A stretch of 64,000 bases of DNA from positions 1 through 64,000 of the forward strand of contig NZ_SKBP01000008.1 in the NCBI RefSeq assembly GCF_004634195.1, in the 5' to 3' direction. Numbering within the stretch: position 1 is the first letter of the stretch; the number at the start of each line of letters is the position of its first letter. The translations under genes were made by a program, and so were the position numbers. A model generated the notes under the pieces. The model was not told where the DNA came from. It saw only the letters and a list, made by a program, of their open reading frames with translations, and ran no database searches. Below, piece by piece: positions 28,070-34,234 of the stretch. Origin of the DNA: Flavobacterium salilacus subsp. salilacus (GTDB lineage: Bacteria; Bacteroidota; Bacteroidia; Flavobacteriales; Flavobacteriaceae).

Positions 28070-29140
28070 TTAGTCCTGATATACCTCCAATACAGGCAAT
28101 GCTGTGTTATTAAAATCCCAAAAGGCAAGGTTTTCGGTAGCCGAACCATCTGTTGCTGTAGATCCGTTAAAAGCAATTAGCTCTGCGCCCCAATAACAAA
28201 AACCAATACCTTTGGGCACTTGTGTAGCTATTTGTTTTATTTGCTGCAAATATGCCTTTTGACCGGCAGTTGTGGGGGTATATTGTGGCAACAGTTGGTC
28301 TTCGCTGCCTATAATGTTGTTGGTATGGTCGTTCCATTCCAAAGTAAACGGATAGGCTGTTTCGGCAATAACCACATCCTTATTATATTGAGTAGTAAGC
28401 TGTGTCATGGTATTTTGAAATGCTGTAAGGTCTTTTCCGTGCCATATAGGATAATAGGACAGCCCTATTATATCATAATCCAGACTTGTTAAAGCGGAAT
28501 AAAAGTTTTGTGCCCCCTCATATCCCGCATAGTGCAGTATTATTTTACAGTGGGCACTATTATCTCTCACTGCGCTAATACCTTTAGATAATAGGGTTGT
28601 AAACTGTGCTGTATTGGTAATACTACCTTCCGAGAAAAGAAAGCCACTATTAATTTCGTTTCCTATTTGTATATAATCGGGTTGTATTGCGGTTACTATT
28701 TGTGTGGTATAGTTATATACTTCTTGTTGTAATGTGGTAAAATCTGCATCCTGCCAAGCCATAGGCTTTGTCTGATTGCCCGGGTCTGCCCAAGTATCGG
28801 AATAGTGTACTGTGAGCCATACTTTCATTCCTTTACTTTTTACTTCATCGGCAAACGCTTTTACTTCTTCAAATCCTGAATGAGTGTTTTCGGGGTCTTT
28901 CCAAAGTCGTATTCTTATGGTGTTTACTCCTGCGTTTTTTAATGTAGTCAACATATCCTCAGGTTGCCCTGCGGCATTAAGAGTTACCGTGCCCGATTGC
29001 CGCACTTGCGGTGTTGAAGATGCATCGACACCCTTAATGAAAAAAGATTTATTAACCGTATCAGGTTGCTTTGCGTCATCTGATGAATTACAGGAAACAA
29101 ATAATAAAAGTGTGAGTATAGGGCACAAATATTTTTTCAT
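28070..29140 (-). CDS. Arabinogalactan endo-beta-1,4-galactanase (GH53) lipoprotein
   Basis: 356 residues. A lipoprotein signal ends in LLLFVSC (lipidated Cys17), so the enzyme is surface- or periplasm-anchored. The TIM barrel shows GVNTIRIRLWKDPE, WLTVHYSDTWADPGNQTKP, the acid/base Glu in IQIGNEINSG, and the nucleophile Glu in VVIAETAYPF. GH53 enzymes cleave beta-1,4-galactan side chains of pectin. No SusC/SusD pair or other glycoside hydrolase is nearby, so it is an orphan rather than part of a polysaccharide utilisation locus. The cargo transposon begins 14 bp upstream of the ATG, and its target duplication begins 6 bp upstream, so the native promoter is probably displaced. Confidence 0.94.
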   Translation of the reverse strand: MKKYLCPILTLLLFVSCNSSDDAKQPDTVNKSFFIKGVDASSTPQVRQSGTVTLNAAGQPEDMLTTLKNAGVNTIRIRLWKDPENTHSGFEEVKAFADEVKSKGMKVWLTVHYSDTWADPGNQTKPMAWQDADFTTLQQEVYNYTTQIVTAIQPDYIQIGNEINSGFLFSEGSITNTAQFTTLLSKGISAVRDNSAHCKIILHYAGYEGAQNFYSALTSLDYDIIGLSYYPIWHGKDLTAFQNTMTQLTTQYNKDVVIAETAYPFTLEWNDHTNNIIGSEDQLLPQYTPTTAGQKAYLQQIKQIATQVPKGIGFCYWGAELIAFNGSTATDGSATENLAFWDFNNTALPVLEVYQD

Positions 29141-29145
29141 GATAA

Positions 29146-29153
29146 AAAAAGAT
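29146..29153. repeat. Target-site duplication, left copy (AAAAAGAT)
   Basis: Eight bases immediately outside the left tip of the transposon. They are identical to the eight bases immediately outside the right tip (34113-34120). IS1595-family elements are known to make 8-bp duplications. Confidence 0.8.
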
Positions 29154-29176
29154 GGTAACTATACTCTTTTTACACT
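29154..29176 (+). repeat. Left terminal inverted repeat of the transposon
   Basis: It begins GGTAACTATACTC and continues TTTTTACACT. It differs from the internal copy at 29721 at one base. It also contains, on the minus strand, the stop codon (GTG TAA) of the gene at 29170. Confidence 0.8.
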
Positions 29177-29397
29177 CCCCAAGATTCAAGACCATAATTC
29201 TTAATCTTTAAGCGGCATTTTCTGCTATTAAATCTTTCAATGTCAAAACTCTCTAAGAAGTCAAATAATTCTTTTAGTTCTTCGAAGCTACAAAATTCTA
29301 ATGCTTTTTTTAATATTCCTTTTTTCCCGCCGTAACAGGGACAAATATAATCGTAGTATTTTTTTGTATCTTGGTAATCAATAATTCTTATTTCCAT
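29170..29397 (-). CDS. Hypothetical protein (transposon cargo)
   Basis: 75 residues, no recognised domain. A CPCYGG motif (residues 19-24) is followed by a helical, charged segment (KKALEFCSFEELKELFDFLE). The last two codons and the stop are supplied by the transposon end (GTG TAA). There is no terminator between its stop and the GH53 start 30 bp further on, so a transcript of this gene could read into GH53. Its start codon is only 3 bp from that of the divergent gene at 29401, so at least one of the two may not be expressed as drawn. Confidence 0.5.
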   Translation of the reverse strand: MEIRIIDYQDTKKYYDYICPCYGGKKGILKKALEFCSFEELKELFDFLESFDIERFNSRKCRLKIKNYGLESWGV

Positions 29398-29400
29398 ATT

Positions 29401-29649
29401 ATGAATGAATTTAGTGGTTATAAAAGACTAAAGGGTAAAATAATAACTGTTAGTCGTATTTTAATACTTCAAGATAGAAGTACTATCACAGAGTATATTC
29501 AAGGTAAGTTGATGAGCGTTGATGACGAAGGTATTGAGATTGAGCAATGTTTAAATATGTTGGATTATCTTAATAACGTTGAAACCCCAACTTCTATCAG
29601 AAAATTTGATTTTAGAGATGTTGATTTTGAAGGTAATTTTCCCGCATAA
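29401..29649 (+). CDS. Hypothetical protein (transposon cargo)
   Basis: 82 residues from the ATG at 29401 (MNEFSGYKRLKGKIITVSRI). An earlier in-frame start at 29371 would overlap the divergent gene and is less likely. It looks like a small beta-rich protein with an acidic middle (GKLMSVDDEGIEIEQC) and has no recognised domain. It is divergent from the 75-residue gene, with 3 bp between the start codons. Confidence 0.5.
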   Translation: MNEFSGYKRLKGKIITVSRILILQDRSTITEYIQGKLMSVDDEGIEIEQCLNMLDYLNNVETPTSIRKFDFRDVDFEGNFPA

Positions 29650-29720
29650 AAAACCTCAAAGTGTGGAACGCAGATTTAAAGTAAGTGAGGTAACGGTAAA
29701 AAGTAAATTCAGAGTTTAAA

Positions 29721-29743
29721 GGTAACTATAGTCTTTTTACACT
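29721..29743 (+). repeat. Internal copy of the transposon left end
   Basis: GGTAACTATAGTC followed by TTTTTACACT matches the terminal copy at 29154 in 22 of 23 positions. As there, its minus strand supplies the stop codon (GTG TAA) of the gene that ends beside it (29737-30504). Confidence 0.8.
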
Positions 29744-30504
29744 AAACTCCTTATTAATTCGGCATTATAGAAACCATTTTCTTTTTTGTCAATATTTTTA
29801 AGTCTGAAATATCTTGTTTTGCGGGTTTTTATAAGAATGTTATCTATGTTTTTTATTTTTATTTTTTCGCCTGCCGTAAACATATATTTTATTCTCTCTA
29901 AATCGTAGAGATATTGTGATTGTGAATAACAATCTATCAAAATTTGGAAATTAATTACTTTACCCTTAAATGTGTTTGATTCTTTATTATAGGTGTAAAC
30001 TCCGAACTTAGCTTCATTTGTCTTAGGGATAATATTATTTGTACTTGAAGGGTCAATTATTATTTCTGAGTTATTGCCTGTAAAAGATAAAGTTGTTTCG
30101 TTATTCTTAGAATACATAGAGCCTAAAACATCTATGTTTTTTAAGATGTTATATATATTTTCATTCAACGCATAATTTTCTCTTGCTTGCGAAGAGATAT
30201 TAAACAACGATTCTGAGAAAAAGCCTGTTACAGGCAGATTGTCAACCGTTTTTATATCCCCAGCGTGCATATATGTTTTTGCATACACTTTTTCTAAAAT
30301 AGTTTTAGTTGTTAAATCGTCAAAACTAAACTCAATGTCAAAATCTATTAACATCACATCAGGGATAGGATGTTGATGTTTAATCTCATCATCTTTACCT
30401 AAAAGCTGTGATAATTTATATGTCCCCCAAAAACCCCCTACTGCACATATACCAATCACTAAAAAGTAAAATACTGTCATCTTTAAATTTTTTCTGTTTA
30501 TCAT
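29737..30504 (-). CDS. Membrane-anchored hypothetical protein (transposon cargo)
   Basis: 255 residues. One N-terminal membrane helix (MTVFYFLVIGICAVGGFWGTY, about residues 9-29) precedes a large polar domain, probably facing the periplasm. No known domain is recognised. The gene has a TATATTTG -7 element at 30530-30523, 18 nt before the ATG, so it is probably transcribed on its own. Its stop codon lies within the internal left-end copy. AT-rich codon use fits with foreign origin. Confidence 0.65.
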   Translation of the reverse strand: MINRKNLKMTVFYFLVIGICAVGGFWGTYKLSQLLGKDDEIKHQHPIPDVMLIDFDIEFSFDDLTTKTILEKVYAKTYMHAGDIKTVDNLPVTGFFSESLFNISSQARENYALNENIYNILKNIDVLGSMYSKNNETTLSFTGNNSEIIIDPSSTNNIIPKTNEAKFGVYTYNKESNTFKGKVINFQILIDCYSQSQYLYDLERIKYMFTAGEKIKIKNIDNILIKTRKTRYFRLKNIDKKENGFYNAELIRSLV

Positions 30505-30522
30505 AATAAGCTATATTATAGG

Positions 30523-30530
30523 CAAATATA
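30523..30530 (-). promoter_or_regulatory. Predicted -7 element for the membrane-anchored cargo gene
   Basis: Minus-strand TATATTTG, 18 nt before the start at 30504, lies just downstream of the hairpin that terminates the transposase unit. Confidence 0.5.
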
Positions 30531-30541
30531 GCCAAATAAAA

Positions 30542-30565
30542 ATCCCAACCGTTTATGATTGGGAT
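30542..30565 (-). terminator. Terminator of the transposase operon
   Basis: ATCCCAA and TTGGGAT (7 bp) enclose a 10-nt loop. On the minus strand TTTTTATTT follows. It lies about 60 nt past the stop of the gene at 30628. Confidence 0.75.
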
Positions 30566-30589
30566 GAGTAACTTATTATGGATTACACC
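30566..30589 (+). repeat. Second internal end-like sequence
   Basis: GAGTAACTTATTATGG followed by ATTACACC. Compared with the reverse complement of the right end it shares GTAACT at the tip and ATTACACC at the inner edge, with a one-base gap. It is the closest partner of the right end in the window and would bound a 3.5-kb version of the element. Confidence 0.6.
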
Positions 30590-30627
30590 AAATAGCTATA
30601 TATGTATGTTAGTGCAATCTTTTTTAA

Positions 30628-30915
30628 TTATCTATCTTTAAAATTCTTTGCCTTCAATAAAGCCTTATTAAACTCTGATAAAGGTTCTTGCTTTCTTCCT
30701 TTTTCAATATTTTCTATTGTCGCGGCTTTTTTATAGGACACTCCGTTGGAAACTTCGCTATCACTTCCAAACGGTAAAGTAATACTTTCTACTTCTGATA
30801 AATCTTCTTTTAAGTGAGAAGCAACACTATCTACATCGAAATACCATTCGTTGTTAAACTGTACTTTATTTACAGTCTGTTCATTTAGTAGTTTTTCTTT
30901 ATCTATTTTCAGCAT
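30628..30915 (-). CDS. Hypothetical protein coupled to the transposase
   Basis: 95 residues. It starts 17 nt inside the end of the transposase gene, so the two are co-transcribed and probably translationally coupled. The segment NNEWYFDVDSVASHL faintly resembles the N-terminal part of BRO/DinD-type antirepressor domains. The rest (VSYKKAATIENIEKGRKQ) is charged and helical. An accessory role in transposition or its control is possible but is inference from position only. A terminator follows at 30542-30565. Confidence 0.65.
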   Translation of the reverse strand: MLKIDKEKLLNEQTVNKVQFNNEWYFDVDSVASHLKEDLSEVESITLPFGSDSEVSNGVSYKKAATIENIEKGRKQEPLSEFNKALLKAKNFKDR

Positions 30916-31873
30916 TCATTAAATCTTTGTACTTGGTTCTTTTATTTGAATTCAAAAGTAAGTAATTAAATCTTTCCCCTCCTTTATAATTTCGAGTGTT
31001 GTATCTGAATACAAACTCATCCACGTAACTTTGTAGGTGTTTCCTTTTTACACTATTATACATATCCCTTAAACTGTTCTTCATTATTTTCCACGAATTT
31101 TCGATTGTATTAGTATGGATTATAGAGCTGTCATAATCATGTTTATAGCCTTTATCCGAATGTTTTATTGTGTACTGATGATAATGTGTGCTTAACCCAT
31201 TGTAACCTCTCCAATCGTCAGAAACTAATATACTTCCTCTTACAACATACTTTTTAATTACTGGTTGCATTACTTCGGCTGCTGTGTTTACAGTTACTAT
31301 TGCGGTTAATTTTCCACCTCTCTCAATCATACCTGTTACCGCCGTTTTGTCTTTCCAGCTTCGTCCTTGACTGTTTTTTACCTTCTTATTGGCGTGTCTG
31401 AACTTATTTTTACCACCGTAAAAACTCTCATCACTTTCCACAATTAAGCCTTCCCCACCAATCTCATTATAGTTTTCTATGCCTAAACATTTTCTAATTC
31501 TCATTAAAAGATGCCATGCTGATTTTTGACTTATACCTCCTAAATCTTTGGGTAATTGTACAGATGAAATCCCTTTTTTATGGGAGATAACAAGATAAAT
31601 TGCAGCAAACCATTTTGTTAGCGGTACTTTTGTATTATCAAACATTGTACCTGTCTTTACAGTAAAGTATTTACCTGTGTTTTTACACTTGTATTTACCT
31701 CCTTTACACTTATAAACCTTTGAAGTTTCATCAAAAGGGGAAACGGGAACACCTTGCCAGTACAGTTCCTCTAAATGAGTTATACATTTTTCTTCTGTTG
31801 AAAATTCCTGTATTACTTCTAAGAGGGAGTTAAAGTCTTTGTTAAACATCGCTTGGTAATTTTTCTTTCTCAA
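30899..31873 (-). CDS. IS1595-family transposase (ISXO2-like domain)
   Basis: About 324 residues. The N-terminal part corresponds to the zinc-ribbon region (KCKNTGKYFTVKTGTMFDN), but several of the usual cysteines are missing. The DDE-type core shows ESDESFYGGKNKF (Asp148), SDDWRGYNGL (Asp219) and HTNTIENSWKIMKNSLRDM (Asn255/Glu258 region), the order expected for this family. The longest frame starts with TTG at 31873. An ATG 24 nt further in (MFNKDFNSL) is the alternative. A TATTTTTG element overlaps the TTG, which favours the later ATG. The gene overlaps the downstream 95-residue gene. Confidence 0.9.
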   Translation of the reverse strand: MRKKNYQAMFNKDFNSLLEVIQEFSTEEKCITHLEELYWQGVPVSPFDETSKVYKCKGGKYKCKNTGKYFTVKTGTMFDNTKVPLTKWFAAIYLVISHKKGISSVQLPKDLGGISQKSAWHLLMRIRKCLGIENYNEIGGEGLIVESDESFYGGKNKFRHANKKVKNSQGRSWKDKTAVTGMIERGGKLTAIVTVNTAAEVMQPVIKKYVVRGSILVSDDWRGYNGLSTHYHQYTIKHSDKGYKHDYDSSIIHTNTIENSWKIMKNSLRDMYNSVKRKHLQSYVDEFVFRYNTRNYKGGERFNYLLLNSNKRTKYKDLMNAENR

Positions 31874-31999
31874 AAATAGAATATTTTTACACTTATTAAT
31901 AAAATTTAGTGTTAAATAATTCTAATCTTTAGCGACTAACTTCAACAAATGTAAAGCATATAAGCGATGTTGTAAAAAGTATAAATTCTATTATTATCT
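31874..31999. other. Gap between transposase and XRE regulator genes
   Basis: AT-rich, both neighbours on the minus strand. It holds the likely transposase promoter (TATTTTTG near 31873-31880) and a TTTTTACACTTA string similar to the inner part of the left ends, which may be an additional transposase-binding site. No gene is seen. Confidence 0.4.
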
Positions 32000-32224
32000 T
32001 TAGAAATCTATTAGGTCTTTTACTTGGATATTTAAGGCTTTTGCCAGCTTGTAAAGGTTGGATATTGAGGTGCTTATTTCTCCGCGTTCAATCCTGCCAA
32101 CTTGGTTTCTCGGTATGTTAGCATCGTAGGATAATGTAGCCTGTGATAATCCTTTTTCTTCTCGCAGCTTCTTTAACTTATCCCCTAAAAGTCTGAGTAT
32201 CTCTGTGTTTTCTTCTTTCATCAT
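32000..32224 (-). CDS. XRE-family helix-turn-helix regulator
   Basis: 74 residues, essentially one HTH_3 domain: KKLREEKGLSQATLSYDAN, then PRNQVGRIERGEISTSISNL. Such short proteins are typical control genes of mobile elements and toxin or restriction modules. A start at 32221 is equally possible. A 6-bp inverted repeat, GACACA-TATT-TGTGTC, lies in the 103-bp gap to the divergent lipoprotein gene and is a candidate operator. Confidence 0.9.
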   Translation of the reverse strand: MMKEENTEILRLLGDKLKKLREEKGLSQATLSYDANIPRNQVGRIERGEISTSISNLYKLAKALNIQVKDLIDF

Positions 32225-32257
32225 GGGTAAAGTTGCACCCGTCTTGTAAAATAATTA

Positions 32258-32273
32258 GACACATATTTGTGTC
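32258..32273. promoter_or_regulatory. Candidate operator of the XRE regulator
   Basis: Perfect inverted repeat GACACATATTTGTGTC in the divergent promoter region between the regulator and the lipoprotein pair. The half-site size fits a dimeric XRE repressor. A second ATATTTG at 32292-32299 could be the -7 element of the lipoprotein transcript. Confidence 0.5.
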
Positions 32274-32327
32274 ATGTAAAGAATTTTTACAGATATTTGC
32301 TCTTATTAATTGTAAAATCAATCCATT

Positions 32328-32735
32328 ATGAGAAAATTACTTTTGTTACCTCTTTTATTTTTAGTGTTTGCCTGCTCTGATGATGACAGTAATTCAACTG
32401 ACGGCGGTTCATCTGCAACAGAAATAAACCCGCCTGAATGGGCGCAGGGTACATGGCTGTTTGTAAATAACATCAATAACATGGGTTTAAAATTTACAGT
32501 CGATGATGTATGTAATGTAAATTATTCTATTGCTACTTGTCACAAAGAAAATCTTGTTGCCTTTCAAAATGCAGGGGGTTTTACTAAGGTTGAAGAAACG
32601 GTTTTATCAACAGAATATATTGCTCACATCACTACGCAAGGTTCTGTCGTTACCTACCATGTAAAGAAAATATCTTCAACTCAAATTGAGTGGGTTTTAA
32701 GTGGTTCACAAACTCTGATTTTAACTAAGCAATAA
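32328..32735 (+). CDS. Small lipoprotein (transposon cargo)
   Basis: 135 residues. The signal MRKLLLLPLLFLVFAC with lipidated Cys16 is followed by an acidic linker (SDDDSNSTDGG), which in Bacteroidota favours export to the cell surface. The rest resembles a small lipocalin-like beta barrel (PEWAQGTWLF near the start of the mature domain). It is followed 2 bp later by a second lipoprotein gene, so the two form an operon under the possible control of the XRE regulator. Confidence 0.75.
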   Translation: MRKLLLLPLLFLVFACSDDDSNSTDGGSSATEINPPEWAQGTWLFVNNINNMGLKFTVDDVCNVNYSIATCHKENLVAFQNAGGFTKVEETVLSTEYIAHITTQGSVVTYHVKKISSTQIEWVLSGSQTLILTKQ

Positions 32736-32737
32736 TT

Positions 32738-33190
32738 ATGAAAACTTCTATTCTTTTATTTTTGCTATTATTGTGCGGACTGTTATCTTGTGAGCAGCGT
32801 TCAAAATCTACATATCCAATAAGTGAATCTAACGCTTATAGTATCTCCAAAAAGCAGTCATTGAATCCAATTCATTATTTTGCAGTGATAGCCAGTGATT
32901 TACCAAAGCGTGATAATATTCCAAGCGATATTTATATTTCCGATATTTCGACTACTAATGAAAAAATAACAAACGATTTTGAATATAAGTACTTGGATAT
33001 TTATGAAAACTCGGTAAGGAAGGATGTAAATTTTATACTTAAAGGTGAAAAACCAAAATTTCTTTACAGAAGGCTTTTTACCTATAACAGCTATAAAACT
33101 GCAAGTCTGAGAAGGCAAGAAATTTTAAACGGTGATTATTTGTATTTGGAAATGCAAGAACCTCCAGCAAGAACAACATTAAATCATTAA
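32738..33190 (+). CDS. Second lipoprotein (transposon cargo)
   Basis: 150 residues. The signal LLFLLLLCGLLSCEQ has a lipidated Cys18. The mature part has no recognised domain and contains many Tyr, Asn and Lys residues. It is tightly linked to the preceding lipoprotein gene (2 bp). Confidence 0.7.
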   Translation: MKTSILLFLLLLCGLLSCEQRSKSTYPISESNAYSISKKQSLNPIHYFAVIASDLPKRDNIPSDIYISDISTTNEKITNDFEYKYLDIYENSVRKDVNFILKGEKPKFLYRRLFTYNSYKTASLRRQEILNGDYLYLEMQEPPARTTLNH

Positions 33191-33217
33191 CATAAAGGGA
33201 TACCTAAAAATAACGTG

Positions 33218-33322
33218 ATGCAAGATTTACCTCTTTGGTTACAGATTATAATCGTTATTCCTCTTATATTTATAGGAGCGTATATAAGAAACTACATTTA
33301 TAAAAACAAACATAAATTTTAA
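33218..33322 (+). CDS. Possible 34-residue membrane peptide (cargo)
   Basis: Starts MQDLPLWLQIIIVIPLIFIG and ends in a short basic tail (YIYKNKHKF). One membrane helix is likely. Its position 27 bp after a lipoprotein gene and 12 bp before the next gene fits an operon member. Confidence 0.55.
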   Translation: MQDLPLWLQIIIVIPLIFIGAYIRNYIYKNKHKF

Positions 33323-33334
33323 AACCAATATATT

Positions 33335-33673
33335 ATGACTGAAGAAACAGATAGACTAATCCATTTAGGGGGAACGCAAAAATTACCTTTTGTATTACCC
33401 CCTCTTATAAAGGTTGAAAATACTAACATTAGTACCCACCTAAATGATATATTTAAACAATACAAGAAGGAGATACAAGAGGTATTCCCCAAAATTATAT
33501 CTAACTTAGAATATCTATTATCAAGTGATGCGGTTATAAGTCAATTTAAAAAAGATTTATACGTGTTTTTTACCTCTCACCCTCAGATTGGAGAAAATAA
33601 CTACGTCGATACTTACTTAAAAAATTCAAAAGAACTTGCACTTCTAATTTATCAAATTCGAGTGAAAGAATAG
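33335..33673 (+). CDS. Hypothetical protein (cargo)
   Basis: 112 residues, mostly helical by composition, no recognised domain, no signal peptide. It is the last clear gene of the plus-strand run that starts at 32328. A hairpin with a T-tract lies at 33809-33840. Confidence 0.6.
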   Translation: MTEETDRLIHLGGTQKLPFVLPPLIKVENTNISTHLNDIFKQYKKEIQEVFPKIISNLEYLLSSDAVISQFKKDLYVFFTSHPQIGENNYVDTYLKNSKELALLIYQIRVKE

Positions 33674-33791
33674 ATTTATCGCTATATTTAAATTCGATTT
33701 CTACTCCTAATCTTTTTAGTTCTCTTACCATAAATTCCAACTCTAAACAAGTATCTATAACTACGGTTGCATTATATTCTCTTTTTTTCAT
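33570..33791 (-). CDS. Doubtful hypothetical gene overlapping the previous one
   Basis: 73 residues (MKKREYNATVVIDTCLELEF...). It overlaps the 3' end of the plus-strand gene by about 100 bp. Composition is protein-like, but its start is only 18 bp from the terminator hairpin and no promoter is visible. Either this frame or the overlap is likely wrong. Confidence 0.3.
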   Translation of the reverse strand: MKKREYNATVVIDTCLELEFMVRELKRLGVEIEFKYSDKSILSLEFDKLEVQVLLNFLSKYRRSYFLQSEGER

Positions 33792-33808
33792 ATTTTCTAT
33801 AAATTAAT

Positions 33809-33840
33809 AAACCCTCTCTTTATTGAAAGGGTTTGGTTTT
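33809..33840 (+). terminator. Terminator of the cargo operon
   Basis: AAACCCT and AGGGTTT (7 bp) enclose a 12-nt loop and are followed by TGGTTTTT on the plus strand. Confidence 0.7.
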
Positions 33841-33856
33841 TAAATTAGTTTTTTGT

Positions 33857-33864
33857 TATATTTG
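33857..33864 (+). promoter_or_regulatory. Predicted -7 element
   Basis: TATATTTG right after the cargo terminator, 96 nt upstream of the 31-residue frame at 33960. TTTTTTG about 6 nt upstream is too close to be its -33 element, so support is partial. Confidence 0.4.
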
Positions 33865-33959
33865 GGAATGTAGTTTTATTCCGTACAAAGTATATTAAGC
33901 GAAAAAGTAAAAAAGACAAATGAACTATTTTTTCAAGTAACTTAATAAACGCCATATAG

Positions 33960-34055
33960 ATGAAATTTACATTCAAGACCAAAGAGTTTAAATTTACTAT
34001 TGAGGGCAAGCTGATTGTCATCTTAGTACTTCTTAAATCTCTTGGGTTTATTTAA
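33960..34055 (+). CDS. Possible 31-residue peptide at the right end of the transposon
   Basis: MKFTFKTKEFKFTIEGKL followed by IVILVLLKSLGFI. A basic N-terminal half and a hydrophobic C-terminal half. A hairpin terminator 6 nt after the stop and a promoter-like element upstream support expression. I do not recognise it. Confidence 0.4.
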   Translation: MKFTFKTKEFKFTIEGKLIVILVLLKSLGFI

Positions 34056-34061
34056 AAAACA

Positions 34062-34086
34062 AGCGGGTGAAAGTCCCGCTATTTTG
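34062..34086 (+). terminator. Terminator near the right transposon end
   Basis: AGCGGG-TGAAAGT-CCCGCT with ATTTTGTT after it. It would stop cargo transcription before the element's edge. Confidence 0.65.
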
Positions 34087-34088
34087 TT

Positions 34089-34112
34089 GGTGTAATTTAG
34101 TATATAGTTACC
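34089..34112 (-). repeat. Right terminal inverted repeat of the transposon
   Basis: On the minus strand it begins GGTAACTATATACTAAATTA and ends in CACC. The first ten bases equal those of the left tip. Confidence 0.8.
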
Positions 34113-34120
34113 AAAAAGAT
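34113..34120. repeat. Target-site duplication, right copy (AAAAAGAT)
   Basis: Identical to 29146-29153 on the other side of the element. Confidence 0.8.
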
Positions 34121-34171
34121 ATTGTAATAAAAATAGTGATTATATCTATTATATCTGAAACATTGTAAAAA

Positions 34172-34200
34172 TAAAAAAAGTGCCCTCTTGCGAAAGCACT
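34172..34200 (-). terminator. Terminator of the sigma/anti-sigma/OMP operon
   Basis: A stem AGTGC/GCACT with a 12-nt loop, followed on the minus strand by a long T-rich run (CTTTTTTTATTTTT). It lies about 35 nt past the stop codon at 34235. Confidence 0.65.
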
Positions 34201-34234
34201 CTTTTCTTCAAAGTACAAAACTAACCCTTAATTT

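Larger units (their letters stand above)
29154..34112. mobile_element. Cargo-carrying transposon of the IS1595 family (about 5 kb)
   Basis: The element is bounded by inverted ends that share GGTAACTATA at the tips. A further match ends in ACAC about 22 nt in, allowing one gap. An 8-bp direct duplication flanks it. It carries an IS1595-type transposase (30899-31873) and about ten other small genes, which is unusual cargo for a single-transposase element, although passenger genes are known in this family. Two more sequences like the left end lie inside it at 29721-29743 and 30566-30589, in the same orientation. The interior is AT-rich and none of its cargo looks like housekeeping DNA. Confidence 0.82.

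Noticed and set aside
28070-29140. GH53 as part of a polysaccharide utilisation locus
   Set aside because: There is no SusC/SusD pair, other glycoside hydrolase or hybrid regulator within the window around it.
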